NCBI GenBank assembly: GCA_041390625.1
Contig: JAWKPM010000003.1
Coordinates: 222,453-286,452 of the forward strand
Direction: 5' to 3'
Source: RBC038 sp041390625
GTDB taxonomy: Bacteria > Chloroflexota > Dehalococcoidia > UBA2979
Length of the DNA stretch: 64,000 nucleotides
Shown: positions 35,357 through 43,174 of the stretch, in pieces
How positions within the stretch are numbered: position 1 is the first letter of the stretch
How the letters are laid out: every line of letters starts with the position of its first letter
The notes under the pieces: model-generated
Database searches by the model: none
Told to the model about the DNA's origin: nothing
What the model saw: only the letters and a program-made list of their open reading frames with translations
Translations under genes and position numbers: made by a program

Positions 35357-36118
35357 ATGCCTCGACGAATCGGAACACTCACTGCACTCGCGCTGACCGC
35401 TGCGGTCCTCGCGGTCGCGTGCGCGCGAAGCGCCGGCGCGCCCACGGTTGTCGTCGACGGCACTCCACTCGCTACCGAGACCGCGAGTCCGACCTCGGAG
35501 CCACCGGCCACACCAACCTCACCGCCGTCCGATCTCGATCCCGCGAATCTCGAGGGGTTTTCGTACCCGATCGCGAACGAGTGCCTGCCCGGGCTCGACA
35601 CCCTGATGCCGAACGCGCCTCGGGAGTACCGCCACGGCACGCACGAGGGCATCGACTGGTACAACGGCGCGGGCTGCGGGCCGGTCGACGATTCCACGCC
35701 CGTGCTCGCGATGTACGAGGGGGTCGTGATCCGCGCCGACCTCGACTATCGCGACGTGACGGCGGACGAGGTCGCAACGCTCGAGGCACGGACGGCCGAG
35801 CAAGGCTTCACGGACGAGGCCGCTCTCGACGCCTTCAGGGGCCGACAGGTGTGGGTCGACCACGGCAACGGCATCGTGACGCGCTACGCCCACCTCTCGA
35901 GCATCGCCACTGGCATCGAGGTGGGGACGTGGGTGACCGCCGGCACACGAGTCGGCACGGTCGGCGAGTCCGGCACGCCCGAGTCGGTGTCCGACCCGGG
36001 CACCGAGCTGCATCTCCACGCCGAGGTTCGGGTCGGGAACTCATTCCTCGGCAAGGGCCTACCGCCCGAGGAGGTGCGCGCGCTGTACGAGCACCTCTTC
36101 GCGCCACTGCCCGGATAA
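35357..36118 (+). CDS. M23-family peptidase lipoprotein (LytM/peptidoglycan hydrolase type)
   Basis: A 253-residue exported protein. The signal peptide ends in LAVAC (lipobox), then a Thr/Pro linker (ETASPTSEPPATPTSPP), then an M23 fold with HEGIDWYN, WVDHGNGIVTRYAHLS and the terminal ELHLHAEV metal motif. A 45-residue insert precedes the DHGNG strand. Likely a peptidoglycan endopeptidase or a regulator of one, on the outer membrane face. It lies 31 nt after gatD and before lgt, so the cell-wall theme continues. Confidence 0.82.
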   Translation: MPRRIGTLTALALTAAVLAVACARSAGAPTVVVDGTPLATETASPTSEPPATPTSPPSDLDPANLEGFSYPIANECLPGLDTLMPNAPREYRHGTHEGIDWYNGAGCGPVDDSTPVLAMYEGVVIRADLDYRDVTADEVATLEARTAEQGFTDEAALDAFRGRQVWVDHGNGIVTRYAHLSSIATGIEVGTWVTAGTRVGTVGESGTPESVSDPGTELHLHAEVRVGNSFLGKGLPPEEVRALYEHLFAPLPG

Positions 36119-36217
36119 CCCGCCTCGGGACGTGATCGAGGTCGCATGCCGGAGGCGTTCGGCCGCTACGATGGAAAGACGCCGACCCGCCCAACCGCGC
36201 GCACCGAAAGCGACACG

Positions 36218-37132
36218 TTGAGCCTCGCCTTACTGGTCATCGAGATCCCGTGGAGCCCGAACATCGGCCATATCGGCGGCCTGCTGCTGACGTGGCACGG
36301 CCTCTTCACGGCCGTCGGAATCTTGGCCGGCGTCCAGATCTCGCTGCGAATGGCGAAGGTCGTCCACTACGACGAGGACGACGCGTACACGCTCGCGCTC
36401 GTAGGCGTGCCGAGCGGCATCATCGGCGCGCGGCTGCTGTTCGTCGTCGAGCACTGGGACTTCTACGGACAGAATCCGGGCCAGATTCTCGCGCTGACCG
36501 AGGGCGGGATCTCGATCTGGGGCGCCGTGATCGGTGGTGTGGCCGGCGGCTTCGCCTTCGCGATCTGGCGCGGCTACAACATCGGCCGCGGCCTCGATAT
36601 CGCTGCGTTCGGCCTCATCCTCGGCATGGCGATCGGGCGCATTGGCGACCTGATCAACGGTGAGCACATCGCGCGCGCCACGGACCTCCCCTGGGGCGTG
36701 ATCTACACGAACCCCGACTCGCCGGCGTTCGCGCATTCGTTGGCGGTGGGGGCGCATCACCCTGCGACGACCTACGAGCTGCTCGGGGACCTCGTGATCC
36801 TCGGGCTGCTGTTCGTCGCGCTGCTGCGCTGGTTCCCGAGGCGGCCGGGGATCACGTTCTTCGTGTTCTTCATCGGCTATGCCGTAATGCGGTTCTTCCT
36901 GACCTATCTGCGGGTCGACTCGGCCTCGACGTTCGGGTTGCGCGTGCCGCAGCTCGTCTCGCTCGTGGTCGTCCTCGCCTCGTTGCCCCCGCTGTGGTGG
37001 TTCTGGCGCCAGCCCCCCGAGGCCCCGCCGGGCCAGGCCACAACGAGCGAGACGGGGCGGGTCAGCGTGCCGGTGCGGTCCGCTCGAGGCACGACCGGGC
37101 GTCGTGCCGGACGCCGTGCCGGGGATCGCTGA
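36218..37132 (+). CDS. lgt: prolipoprotein diacylglyceryl transferase
   Basis: Membrane enzyme that attaches diacylglycerol to the lipobox cysteine of prolipoproteins. Seven hydrophobic helices and the signature GRIGDLINGEHI are present, as is the TWHGLFTA block. The Arg-rich C-terminal tail (TTGRRAGRRAG) is extra. The start is uncertain: a TACGAT promoter hexamer at 36167 makes the TTG at 36218 likely, while an ATG at 36146 would precede it. Four lipoprotein genes in the window are potential substrates. Confidence 0.9.
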   Translation: MSLALLVIEIPWSPNIGHIGGLLLTWHGLFTAVGILAGVQISLRMAKVVHYDEDDAYTLALVGVPSGIIGARLLFVVEHWDFYGQNPGQILALTEGGISIWGAVIGGVAGGFAFAIWRGYNIGRGLDIAAFGLILGMAIGRIGDLINGEHIARATDLPWGVIYTNPDSPAFAHSLAVGAHHPATTYELLGDLVILGLLFVALLRWFPRRPGITFFVFFIGYAVMRFFLTYLRVDSASTFGLRVPQLVSLVVVLASLPPLWWFWRQPPEAPPGQATTSETGRVSVPVRSARGTTGRRAGRRAGDR

Positions 37133-37403
37133 GACCGTGGCCGGGCCTCGCGTCACGCTCTACTCGGCGCCGGGCTGCCACCTCTGCGAGGCAGCGCGCG
37201 CGGGTCTCGAGCGCCTCGCCGGCCGCCTCGAGTTCGAGCTCATTGAGGTCGACATCCACTCCGACGACACGCTCGCGCGCCGCTGGCTCCTCGAGATCCC
37301 CGTGATCGAGGTCGATGGTGAGGTGGCGACGCAGGCGCCGATCGACCTCGATCGTGCGCGTCGCGCCATCGAGGCTGCGGCGAAGGCGGGGTGGAGACGG
37401 TAG
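37104..37403 (+). CDS. glutaredoxin-like thioredoxin-fold protein
   Basis: A 99-residue single-domain protein with the redox motif GCHLC in YSAPGCHLCEAA and the cis-Pro in EIPVIEVDG, matching the DUF836/glutaredoxin-like group. It may act in disulfide reduction. The GTG at 37104 overlaps lgt by 29 nt; a second GTG at 37137 directly after the lgt stop is equally plausible. Confidence 0.8.
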   Translation: MPDAVPGIAETVAGPRVTLYSAPGCHLCEAARAGLERLAGRLEFELIEVDIHSDDTLARRWLLEIPVIEVDGEVATQAPIDLDRARRAIEAAAKAGWRR

Positions 37404-37410
37404 GCACCTG

Positions 37411-37668
37411 ATGCTTTGGATCGCCTATGTCGCAACAGGTGCAGCCTCTATCGCGTTGGGCCTCTTGCTCGTGAGGCGTCCTGAACGGGCGCAACGACTT
37501 GCGAACCTCGACACGCCTCTCCGACGCCTCCTCGTGCGTCACCACCTCGCCCCGCCGCCCGACCCCCGTCTTGTCCGGATTGTGACACGCAGCGCCCCCT
37601 GGGTTGCCCCAATCTGGTTTGGCCTCGTTGGCGGGGCATTGATTCTGTATGCAGTTGTCCGACTTTGA
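37411..37668 (+). CDS. small two-helix membrane protein
   Basis: An 85-residue protein with membrane helices at each end (MLWIAYVATGAASIALGLLL and VAPIWFGLVGGALILYAV) joined by a basic loop rich in Arg. No family recognised. It begins 7 nt after the glutaredoxin-like gene, so it is probably co-transcribed from lgt. Confidence 0.55.
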   Translation: MLWIAYVATGAASIALGLLLVRRPERAQRLANLDTPLRRLLVRHHLAPPPDPRLVRIVTRSAPWVAPIWFGLVGGALILYAVVRL

Positions 37669-37694
37669 CGAGACGTCAGATTCCAAGCTCCTCG

Positions 37695-37724
37695 TTGACA
37701 GTGATCGAGACGCGACCGTAGTCT
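37695..37724 (+). promoter_or_regulatory. sigma70-type promoter of the riboswitch operon
   Basis: A perfect TTGACA -35 (37695-37700), 18-nt spacer and TAGTCT -10 (37719-37724). The predicted mRNA start near 37731 lies 20 nt before the riboswitch. Confidence 0.7.
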
Positions 37725-37750
37725 CGATGCTCATCGCACCTGCGCGTGCG

Positions 37751-37866
37751 GTTCATCACGAGTGGTGGAGGGCGACGGCCCGACGAAGCCACGGCAACCG
37801 GTCACCCTTCGCCGGGGTGAACACGGTGCCAAGTCCGACCCGGTGCCGACGCCGGGAGAGATGAAC
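37751..37866 (+). ncRNA. SAM-I riboswitch (S-box leader)
   Basis: The P1 stem is GTTCATC (37751-37757) with GATGAAC (37860-37866). Between them are the S-box landmarks in order: GGTGGAGGGCGACGGCCC, GAAGCC, GGCAACC, GGTGCCAAGTCC and GGGAGAGATGAAC. It senses S-adenosylmethionine and normally turns off methionine or homocysteine synthesis genes. It sits between a strong promoter and the ThrC-like gene at 38085. Confidence 0.93.
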
Positions 37867-37966
37867 GGAAGGCGACCTCGTATGCTCCTTCGTCCCTCGA
37901 TTCCGCCTCAACGAGCGCTCGCGCCAGACGCCACCGTCGGGCCGATGGGCTCCATGGTGATGCGCT

Positions 37967-37999
37967 AGCCCGGACGCGGCGGCGACCGCGTACCGGGCT
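37967..37999 (+). terminator. expression-platform hairpin of the SAM riboswitch
   Basis: A 13-bp stem with one bulged A: AGCCCGG-ACGCGG / CCGCGT-A-CCGGGCT around a 6-nt loop. It lies 100 nt after the aptamer and 86 nt before the gene. The U-tract is weak. It is the probable terminator formed when SAM is bound. Confidence 0.6.
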
Positions 38000-38084
38000 C
38001 TCTGGATCGACATCGCATGGCGGTGCCGGTCATTCGTTCACGTCGAGCATCGAGCGCCCGTGGGCGCCTGACGGAGTAATGACC

Positions 38085-39353
38085 ATGTCCTTCGAGCGCG
38101 CATTGCGCTGTCGCGAGTGCGGGCGCGAGTACCCGCTCGCGCCGATCTTCTCGTGTGAGTTCTGTTTCGGCCCCCTCGAGGTGGCCTACGACTACGACGG
38201 CATTCGCGAGTCAATCTCGCGAGACAGCATCGAGGCGGGGCCGACCACGCTCTGGCGCTACGGCGACCTGCTGCCGTGCGACCCGGAGTACAAGGTCGAC
38301 ATCGGCACCGGCTACACGCCGCTGATCGAGGCGCCGCGCCTCGCGAAGGCGCTGGGCCTGAACAAGCTCTGGCTGAAGAACGACACGGTGAACCCCACGT
38401 GGTCCTTCAAGGACCGCGTGGTGTCGGTGGCGATCGCCCGGGCGCGGCAGTTCGGCTTCGAGGCGATGGCGTGCGCGAGCACGGGCAACCTCGCGAACTC
38501 GGTGTCGGCGCACGCGGCCGCCGCCGGGATGGACGCCTACGTCTTCATCCCGGACGACCTCGAGCAGGGCAAAGTCGTCGGCAGCGCCATCTACCGCCCG
38601 ACCCTCGTGATGATCGAGGGTTCGTACGACGATGTGAACCGGCTCTGTACCGAGGTCGCCGCGGACCGCAACTGGGCGTTCGTGAACATCAACGTGCGGC
38701 CGTACTACGCCGAGGGCTCGCGCACGCTGGCCTTCGAGGTCGCCGAGCAACTCGGCTGGCGCGCGCCAGCCCACGTCGTGGCGCCCATGGCCTCGGGCTC
38801 ACTCTTCACGAAGATCTGGAAGGGCCTGCAGGAGTTCCACAAGGTCGGGCTCATCGATGAGCCTCGAACGCGCATGTCCGGCGCGCAGGCGGCCGGCTGC
38901 TCGCCGATCGCAACGGCCTACGAGGGCGGGACGCTGAACTTCGTGCCTCAGAAGCCGAACACCATCGCCCGCTCGCTGGCGATCGGGAACCCGGCCGACG
39001 GCTACTACGCCTTGAAGGTCATGGAGGAGACGGGCGGCGGCGCCGCGATGGCGACGGACGAGGAGCTCGTCGACGCCCTCTACCTGCTCGCCGAGACTGA
39101 GGGCATCTTTGCCGAGACCGCCGGCGGTGTGACGATCGCGTGCCTCAAGAAACTCGTCGAGTCCGGCCACATCCGGCGTGACGAGGAGACCGTCGCGTTC
39201 ATCACCGGGGCGGGCCTGAAGACTGTCGAGGCCGTCATCGATTCGATGGACGAGCCGATCCGCATCCCCGCGCGCTCCCAGGCCTTCGACGAGGCGCTGG
39301 CGCGCCGCACCACGAGCACCCCGACCCCCGTCGGCGCGCCGGCTGGAGGTTAG
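38085..39353 (+). CDS. threonine-synthase-like PLP enzyme under SAM riboswitch
   Basis: A 422-residue fold-type II PLP enzyme of the threonine synthase family. An N-terminal zinc ribbon (Cys9, 12, 24, 27) is followed by the PLP lysine in NPTWSFKDR (Lys109), STGNLANS for phosphate binding, and GVTIACLKKLVESG. Classical ThrC reads PTGSFKDRG; here Trp and Val replace the glycines flanking SFKDR. ThrC uses O-phosphohomoserine. The SAM riboswitch upstream and the NIL and carrier genes downstream suggest that this enzyme makes homocysteine rather than, or as well as, threonine. The ATG at 38085 has GGAG 8 nt upstream. Confidence 0.85.
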   Translation: MSFERALRCRECGREYPLAPIFSCEFCFGPLEVAYDYDGIRESISRDSIEAGPTTLWRYGDLLPCDPEYKVDIGTGYTPLIEAPRLAKALGLNKLWLKNDTVNPTWSFKDRVVSVAIARARQFGFEAMACASTGNLANSVSAHAAAAGMDAYVFIPDDLEQGKVVGSAIYRPTLVMIEGSYDDVNRLCTEVAADRNWAFVNINVRPYYAEGSRTLAFEVAEQLGWRAPAHVVAPMASGSLFTKIWKGLQEFHKVGLIDEPRTRMSGAQAAGCSPIATAYEGGTLNFVPQKPNTIARSLAIGNPADGYYALKVMEETGGGAAMATDEELVDALYLLAETEGIFAETAGGVTIACLKKLVESGHIRRDEETVAFITGAGLKTVEAVIDSMDEPIRIPARSQAFDEALARRTTSTPTPVGAPAGG

Positions 39354-39355
39354 TC

Positions 39356-39601
39356 GTGGCAACGAAGCGCGTACGTCTCTCGTTCGAGCCGAACCTCGTC
39401 AAAGAGCCGGTGATCTACCAGCTCGGGCAGCAGTTCGACCTCGTGACGAACATCCGCATGGCCGATGTCGACGAGAACATTGGCTGGGTCATTCTGCAGA
39501 TCGACGGCGAGAGCGCCGAAATCGACCGCGGCCTCGACTGGGCGCGCAGCCTCGGCGTGCGCGTCGACCCGCTGGCCGGCGACATCGTCGAGGGCGACTG
39601 A
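39356..39601 (+). CDS. NIL-domain protein
   Basis: An 81-residue protein that is essentially one NIL domain: KRVRLSFEPNLVKEPVIYQL, then TNIRMADVDENIGWVILQI and GDIVEGD. NIL domains occur at the C-terminus of methionine ABC-transporter ATPases (MetN) and in the ferredoxin partner of the archaeal homocysteine pathway. Both links are to methionine and sulfur. GTG start 2 nt after the ThrC-like stop, with GGAGG inside that gene's last codons. Confidence 0.85.
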   Translation: MATKRVRLSFEPNLVKEPVIYQLGQQFDLVTNIRMADVDENIGWVILQIDGESAEIDRGLDWARSLGVRVDPLAGDIVEGD

Positions 39602-39629
39602 GCCCATCGAGGCTCGAAAGGACATCACG

Positions 39630-39905
39630 GTGGCAGTGCGAATCAAGATCCCAACCCCGCTCCGCACGCTGACGCTCGACCGCGACACGGTCTCTGCTGA
39701 GGGCGAGACCCTCGGCGCGGTCGTCGAGCAGCTCGAGACCGAGTTCCCGGGGATGCGGGAGCGCCTGTGCGACGAATCGGGTGAGTTGCGACGCTTTGTG
39801 AACATCTACGTGAACGGCGAGGATGTACGCTTCTTGCAGGGTCTTTCCACCGCACTGAACGCCGGCGACGAGGTATCGATCGTCCCGGCTGTCGCGGGCG
39901 GTTAA
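39630..39905 (+). CDS. ThiS/MoaD-like sulfur carrier protein
   Basis: A 91-residue beta-grasp protein ending exactly in Gly-Gly (VPAVAGG), the form that is adenylated and thiocarboxylated by a ThiF/MoeB-type enzyme. Key blocks are FVNIYVNGEDVRFL and GDEVSIVPAVAGG. It is close in sequence to the carrier at 43175. GTG start with AAAGGA upstream, 28 nt after the NIL gene, as third gene of the riboswitch operon. I infer that it donates sulfide to the ThrC-like enzyme. MoaD for molybdopterin is an alternative, but no moaE is near. Confidence 0.88.
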   Translation: MAVRIKIPTPLRTLTLDRDTVSAEGETLGAVVEQLETEFPGMRERLCDESGELRRFVNIYVNGEDVRFLQGLSTALNAGDEVSIVPAVAGG

Positions 39906-39967
39906 TCCCGTGCGAGTCGCGGAAACCCGGCACAACATGCGCGTGCAGTCGCAAGGAAGCGGTATCA

Positions 39968-40585
39968 ATGCCCCGTGCGTCTCGCTGGTGCCTGCGTTCG
40001 CTGGCCTTCGTGGCCCTGACGTGGCTTGCGGCGTGCGGGAACGGAGATAGCGCCGACCCCACAGCGACAGCCACGCCCACCGCATCGGCGGAAGCCTCGT
40101 CCGAGGCGACGGCCTCGCCCACGAGCGCCGCGACCGTCGTCACCAGCCCGGGCGCACCCGCTTCGGGCGCCACGGTCGAGGCCGCGCTCGCCGAGGTGGT
40201 CAACGCCGTTCGCACCGCAGAGGGTGTCCTGAAGGCGCTCGATGACGCCGACGAGGGTGGCGAGTGGGATCCCGTGACGGCTGCTTGCCAGACGTACCCC
40301 GCGTTGCCGCCAGGGCCGGGCTCCAGCCTCCCAACGACCTCGGGGCTCTGGACCGAGGCTCAGCAGCCGGCTCTCTGGCCGACCCCGGTCATCGAGCTCG
40401 ACCAGACCTCGGCGACCGCGTGCTTCCTCGTGGCCGCGGCGCACGAGATCCCGCCGGATGCGCGCATCGATGCCGAGGCTCCGACCACCGCTGAGATCGT
40501 GGCGCGCCCCCTCGAGGCGGCCCTGCAGGCGATCGAGCGGCGTGACGAGGCGTCGCTCCGCTCGCTCATCGAGGGCCGTTCGTAG
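39968..40585 (+). CDS. putative lipoprotein, function unknown
   Basis: A 205-residue secreted protein: signal peptide ending in LAAC (lipobox), a linker of Thr/Ala/Ser/Pro (DPTATATPTASAEASSEA), then a helical domain with two cysteines (TAACQTYP and TACFLVAA). No known domain. AAGGAAG ribosome site. It separates the riboswitch operon from the Rrf2 unit; a role in either is not evident. Confidence 0.6.
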   Translation: MPRASRWCLRSLAFVALTWLAACGNGDSADPTATATPTASAEASSEATASPTSAATVVTSPGAPASGATVEAALAEVVNAVRTAEGVLKALDDADEGGEWDPVTAACQTYPALPPGPGSSLPTTSGLWTEAQQPALWPTPVIELDQTSATACFLVAAAHEIPPDARIDAEAPTTAEIVARPLEAALQAIERRDEASLRSLIEGRS

Positions 40586-40626
40586 CTCGGCCTGGCTCGG
40601 CCGGCGACTCCCGGGCGGCTCCACCG

Positions 40627-40635
40627 TGGTATAAT
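40627..40635 (+). promoter_or_regulatory. extended -10 promoter of the rrf2-cys operon
   Basis: TGG-TATAAT: a perfect -10 with TGN extension, 63 nt before the Rrf2 ATG. The predicted mRNA start (about 40642) falls inside the operator. Confidence 0.65.
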
Positions 40636-40657
40636 GACGACCAGTTTAGTCGAGAAT
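40633..40657 (+). promoter_or_regulatory. IscR/Rrf2-type operator overlapping the promoter
   Basis: The core GACCAGTTTAGTC (40639-40651) matches the IscR type-1 core GACTRWWWYAGTC at 11 of 13 positions and is followed by GAGAAT. It overlaps the mRNA start of the gene encoding an Rrf2 protein, which fits negative autoregulation. Confidence 0.55.
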
Positions 40658-40697
40658 TCCACCACGGATGGTGGGCCTCGACAGTGGGCGGTGCGCG

Positions 40698-41141
40698 ATG
40701 ATGCGACTCAGTACCAAGGGTGACTACGGCGTGCGGGCACTGATCGACCTCGCGCTGTACGGTGGCGACGGCCCCGTGCAGCGGACGGAGATCGCCCGGC
40801 GCGAGCAGATCCCGGAGTCGTACCTCGACCACTTGCTCGCGCAGCTGCGACGCGACGGATTCGTGCGCAGCACCCGTGGTCCCGGCGGCGGGCACGAGCT
40901 CGCGCGGCCGGCCAAGGAGATGTGTCTGCTGCACGTGCTGGAGAGCCTCGAGGGATCGCTGGCGCCGCTCGCGTGTCTCGAGGACGATCCGGAATCCGAC
41001 GACGGCATCTGCGGGCAGCAGTGGGTATGGCGCGACATCTACGACGACATGCGAGCGAAGCTCGAGTCCGTCTCGATCGCCGACCTGGCCGAACGAGAGC
41101 AGGAGCGGTTGCGGAACCGCGCACTGAACTACAGCATCTAG
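40698..41141 (+). CDS. Rrf2-family transcriptional regulator
   Basis: A 147-residue winged-helix repressor of the Rrf2/IscR/CymR family: MRLSTKGDYGVRALIDLAL at the start, the wing STRGPGGGHELARP, and a C-terminal helix. Two cysteines lie in the ligand loop (CLEDDPESDDGIC), one fewer than the three of IscR, so both Fe-S sensing and CymR-like sensing of cysteine status are possible. It sits first in the cysteine cluster with an IscR-like operator at its own promoter, so it probably controls cysK-moeB-cysO-cysM. Confidence 0.88.
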   Translation: MMRLSTKGDYGVRALIDLALYGGDGPVQRTEIARREQIPESYLDHLLAQLRRDGFVRSTRGPGGGHELARPAKEMCLLHVLESLEGSLAPLACLEDDPESDDGICGQQWVWRDIYDDMRAKLESVSIADLAEREQERLRNRALNYSI

Positions 41142-41241
41142 CGGGCATCCGGCACCGGCGTCGGGTGTTCGACGTCGAAGCGGCGCCACAGACGTCGTTG
41201 GAGCGTTCCTCGGAACGCCGTTGAACAGCGGGGTGGGCTCG

Positions 41242-42165
41242 ATGGTGAGCGGCGCGTCCGGCATCGCCGACTCGGTTCTCGATCTGATCGGACGCACGCC
41301 CCTCGTGCGCCTGCACCGCGTCGTGCCCGAGGGCGCTGCCGAGGTGCTGGGCAAGCTCGAGGCGCGCAACCCCGGCGGCTCCGTGAAAGACCGCATCGCC
41401 CTGAGCATGATCGAGGCGGCGGAGCGCGACGGGCGCATCAAGCCCGGCGACACCCTCGTCGAGCCGACTTCCGGCAATACCGGCATCGGCCTCGCCGTCG
41501 TGGCGGCGCGCAAGGGCTACCGCCTCGTGCTGACGATGCCCGAGGACTACAGCATCGAGCGCCGTCGACTCCTCGAGCGCCTGGGTGCCCAGCTGGTGCT
41601 GACGAAGGCGATTGAGGGCATGACCGGCGCCGTCGAGGCGGCGCGCGAGATGGTCGAGCGCGACGGCTACTTCATGCCGCAGCAGTTCGAGAACCCTGCC
41701 AACCCCGAGGTGCATCGACGGACCACGGGGCCGGAGATTCTCGCCGACACCGATGGCCGCCTCGATGCGTTTGTGGCCGGGGTTGGCACCGGAGGCACCA
41801 TCACCGGCGTCGGCGAAGCGTTGCGCGACGCGGGTGTCGAGGCGCGCGTCGTCGCGGTGGAACCGGCACGGGCGCCAGTGCTGCAGGGCGGACGCGCCGG
41901 GATGCACGGCATCCAGGGCATCGGTGCGTCGTTCGTCCCGGGGGTGCTCGATCGTGAGATCTACGACGAGGTGGTCGGCGTCGCGGATGAGGACGCCTAC
42001 GCTATGACTCGACGGCTCTCGAGCGAGGAGGGGCTGCTGGTCGGCATCTCCTCGGGCGCCAACGTCTGTGCGGCGATCCGCGTCGCACAGGAGCTGGGGC
42101 CGGGCAAGCGAGTCGTGACGATGCTCTGTGACACCGGCGAGCGGTACCTGAGCGTAGCGCTGTAG
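41242..42165 (+). CDS. cysK: cysteine synthase (CysK-type)
   Basis: PLP-dependent O-acetylserine sulfhydrylase, 307 residues. The PLP lysine is Lys49 in NPGGSVKDR, the substrate loop is EPTSGNTGIG, the phosphate cradle GTGGTITG, and GISSGANV ends the active site. It has all CysK landmarks and lacks the CysM-type C-terminal extension. It lies 100 nt after the Rrf2 gene. The ATG at 41242 is preferred; a TTG at 41221 is possible. Two different cysteine synthases in one cluster suggest separate sulfur sources. Confidence 0.92.
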   Translation: MVSGASGIADSVLDLIGRTPLVRLHRVVPEGAAEVLGKLEARNPGGSVKDRIALSMIEAAERDGRIKPGDTLVEPTSGNTGIGLAVVAARKGYRLVLTMPEDYSIERRRLLERLGAQLVLTKAIEGMTGAVEAAREMVERDGYFMPQQFENPANPEVHRRTTGPEILADTDGRLDAFVAGVGTGGTITGVGEALRDAGVEARVVAVEPARAPVLQGGRAGMHGIQGIGASFVPGVLDREIYDEVVGVADEDAYAMTRRLSSEEGLLVGISSGANVCAAIRVAQELGPGKRVVTMLCDTGERYLSVAL

Positions 42166-42227
42166 CCGACCGAGGACCGAACGATTCCGAGGCGGCGAGT
42201 GCCGTCCAACGACGAGAGGACATGCTG

Positions 42228-43100
42228 ATGACGACGAATGGCGGGAACGGCGCCGCGCCGACCACGCTCTCGCAGGACGAGGTGATGCGCTACTCGCGTC
42301 ACATCATCATGCCGCAGGTCGGTCCGGTGGGGCAGCGCAAGCTGAAGCAGGCGAAGGTGCTGATCGTCGGCGCGGGCGGGCTCGGCTCGCCGGTCGCGAT
42401 CTACCTCGCGCTCGCCGGCGTCGGCACGGTCGGCCTCGTCGACTTCGACGTCGTCGACCTCTCGAACCTCCAGCGGCAGCTCCTGCACCAGACGCCGGAC
42501 GTCGGCAAGCGCAAGGTCGCATCGGCGCGCGAGACGCTCGCGGCCTACAACCCCGAGGTCACGGTCCGCACCCACGAGGCGCCACTGACCTCCGACAACG
42601 CGATGGAGATCCTCGCGGACTACGACATCGTCGTGAACGGCGCGGACAACTTCGCGACGCGCTACCTCGTAAACGATGCCGCCTACCTCCTCGGAAAGAC
42701 GCTCGTCGACGGATCGATCCTGCTCTTCGACGGGCAGGCGACGGTCTACAAGCCCGGCGAGGGCTGCTACCGCTGCCTTTACCCGGCGCCGCCCCCGCCC
42801 GGCCTCGTGCCGAGCTGCGCCGAGGCCGGAGTGCTGGGCGCGATCACCGGCATCATCGGCTCGATCCAGGCGACCGAGGTGTTCAAGCAGATCCTCGGGA
42901 TCGGCGACCCGCTCGTCGGCCGCTTGCTCCTCGTGGATGCGCTCTCGATGGAGTTCCGGGTCATGAAGATCCGAAAGGACCCCTCGTGCCCGCTCTGCGG
43001 CGACGAGCCGACCGTGACCGAGCTCATCGACTACGACCAGTTCTGCGGCACGCCCTCGATCACCATCGAGGCGGAGGCCGTCATGGCCTCGGGCGACTAG
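42228..43100 (+). CDS. MoeB/ThiF-family sulfur-carrier adenylyltransferase
   Basis: E1-like enzyme that adenylates the C-terminal glycine of sulfur carriers. The 290-residue protein shows VLIVGAGGLGSPVAIYLALA for ATP, the RYSRHIIMPQVG N-terminus, zinc cysteines 180 and 183 with a second CPLC pair, and the catalytic cysteine in VPSCAEAG (Cys197). It lacks the C-terminal rhodanese domain of mycobacterial MoeZ, but a separate rhodanese gene lies at 44.4 kb. It probably activates both carriers in the window. The ATG at 42228 has GAGAGG 8 nt upstream. Confidence 0.92.
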   Translation: MTTNGGNGAAPTTLSQDEVMRYSRHIIMPQVGPVGQRKLKQAKVLIVGAGGLGSPVAIYLALAGVGTVGLVDFDVVDLSNLQRQLLHQTPDVGKRKVASARETLAAYNPEVTVRTHEAPLTSDNAMEILADYDIVVNGADNFATRYLVNDAAYLLGKTLVDGSILLFDGQATVYKPGEGCYRCLYPAPPPPGLVPSCAEAGVLGAITGIIGSIQATEVFKQILGIGDPLVGRLLLVDALSMEFRVMKIRKDPSCPLCGDEPTVTELIDYDQFCGTPSITIEAEAVMASGD

Positions 43101-43174
43101 CTCGAGCGCCACGGGCGGCCTTGTCGCCCCTCGAACGAGGACGAGACCGCCACGGCGGCTGGGAAGGACGAATC

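Larger units (their letters stand above)
37669..38084. other. 416-bp leader region of the sulfur operon
   Basis: It contains, in order, the promoter (37695), the SAM-I aptamer (37751-37866), the terminator hairpin (37967-37999) and a GGAG ribosome site at 38073. No additional gene is convincing. Confidence 0.8.

Noticed and set aside
37762..37968. Small open frame across the SAM riboswitch
   Set aside because: It overlaps the conserved aptamer core; the RNA signature explains the sequence better.
39630..39905. MoaD of molybdopterin synthase
   Set aside because: No moaE or other moa gene nearby; the riboswitch and ThrC/NIL neighbours favour a methionine-pathway carrier.
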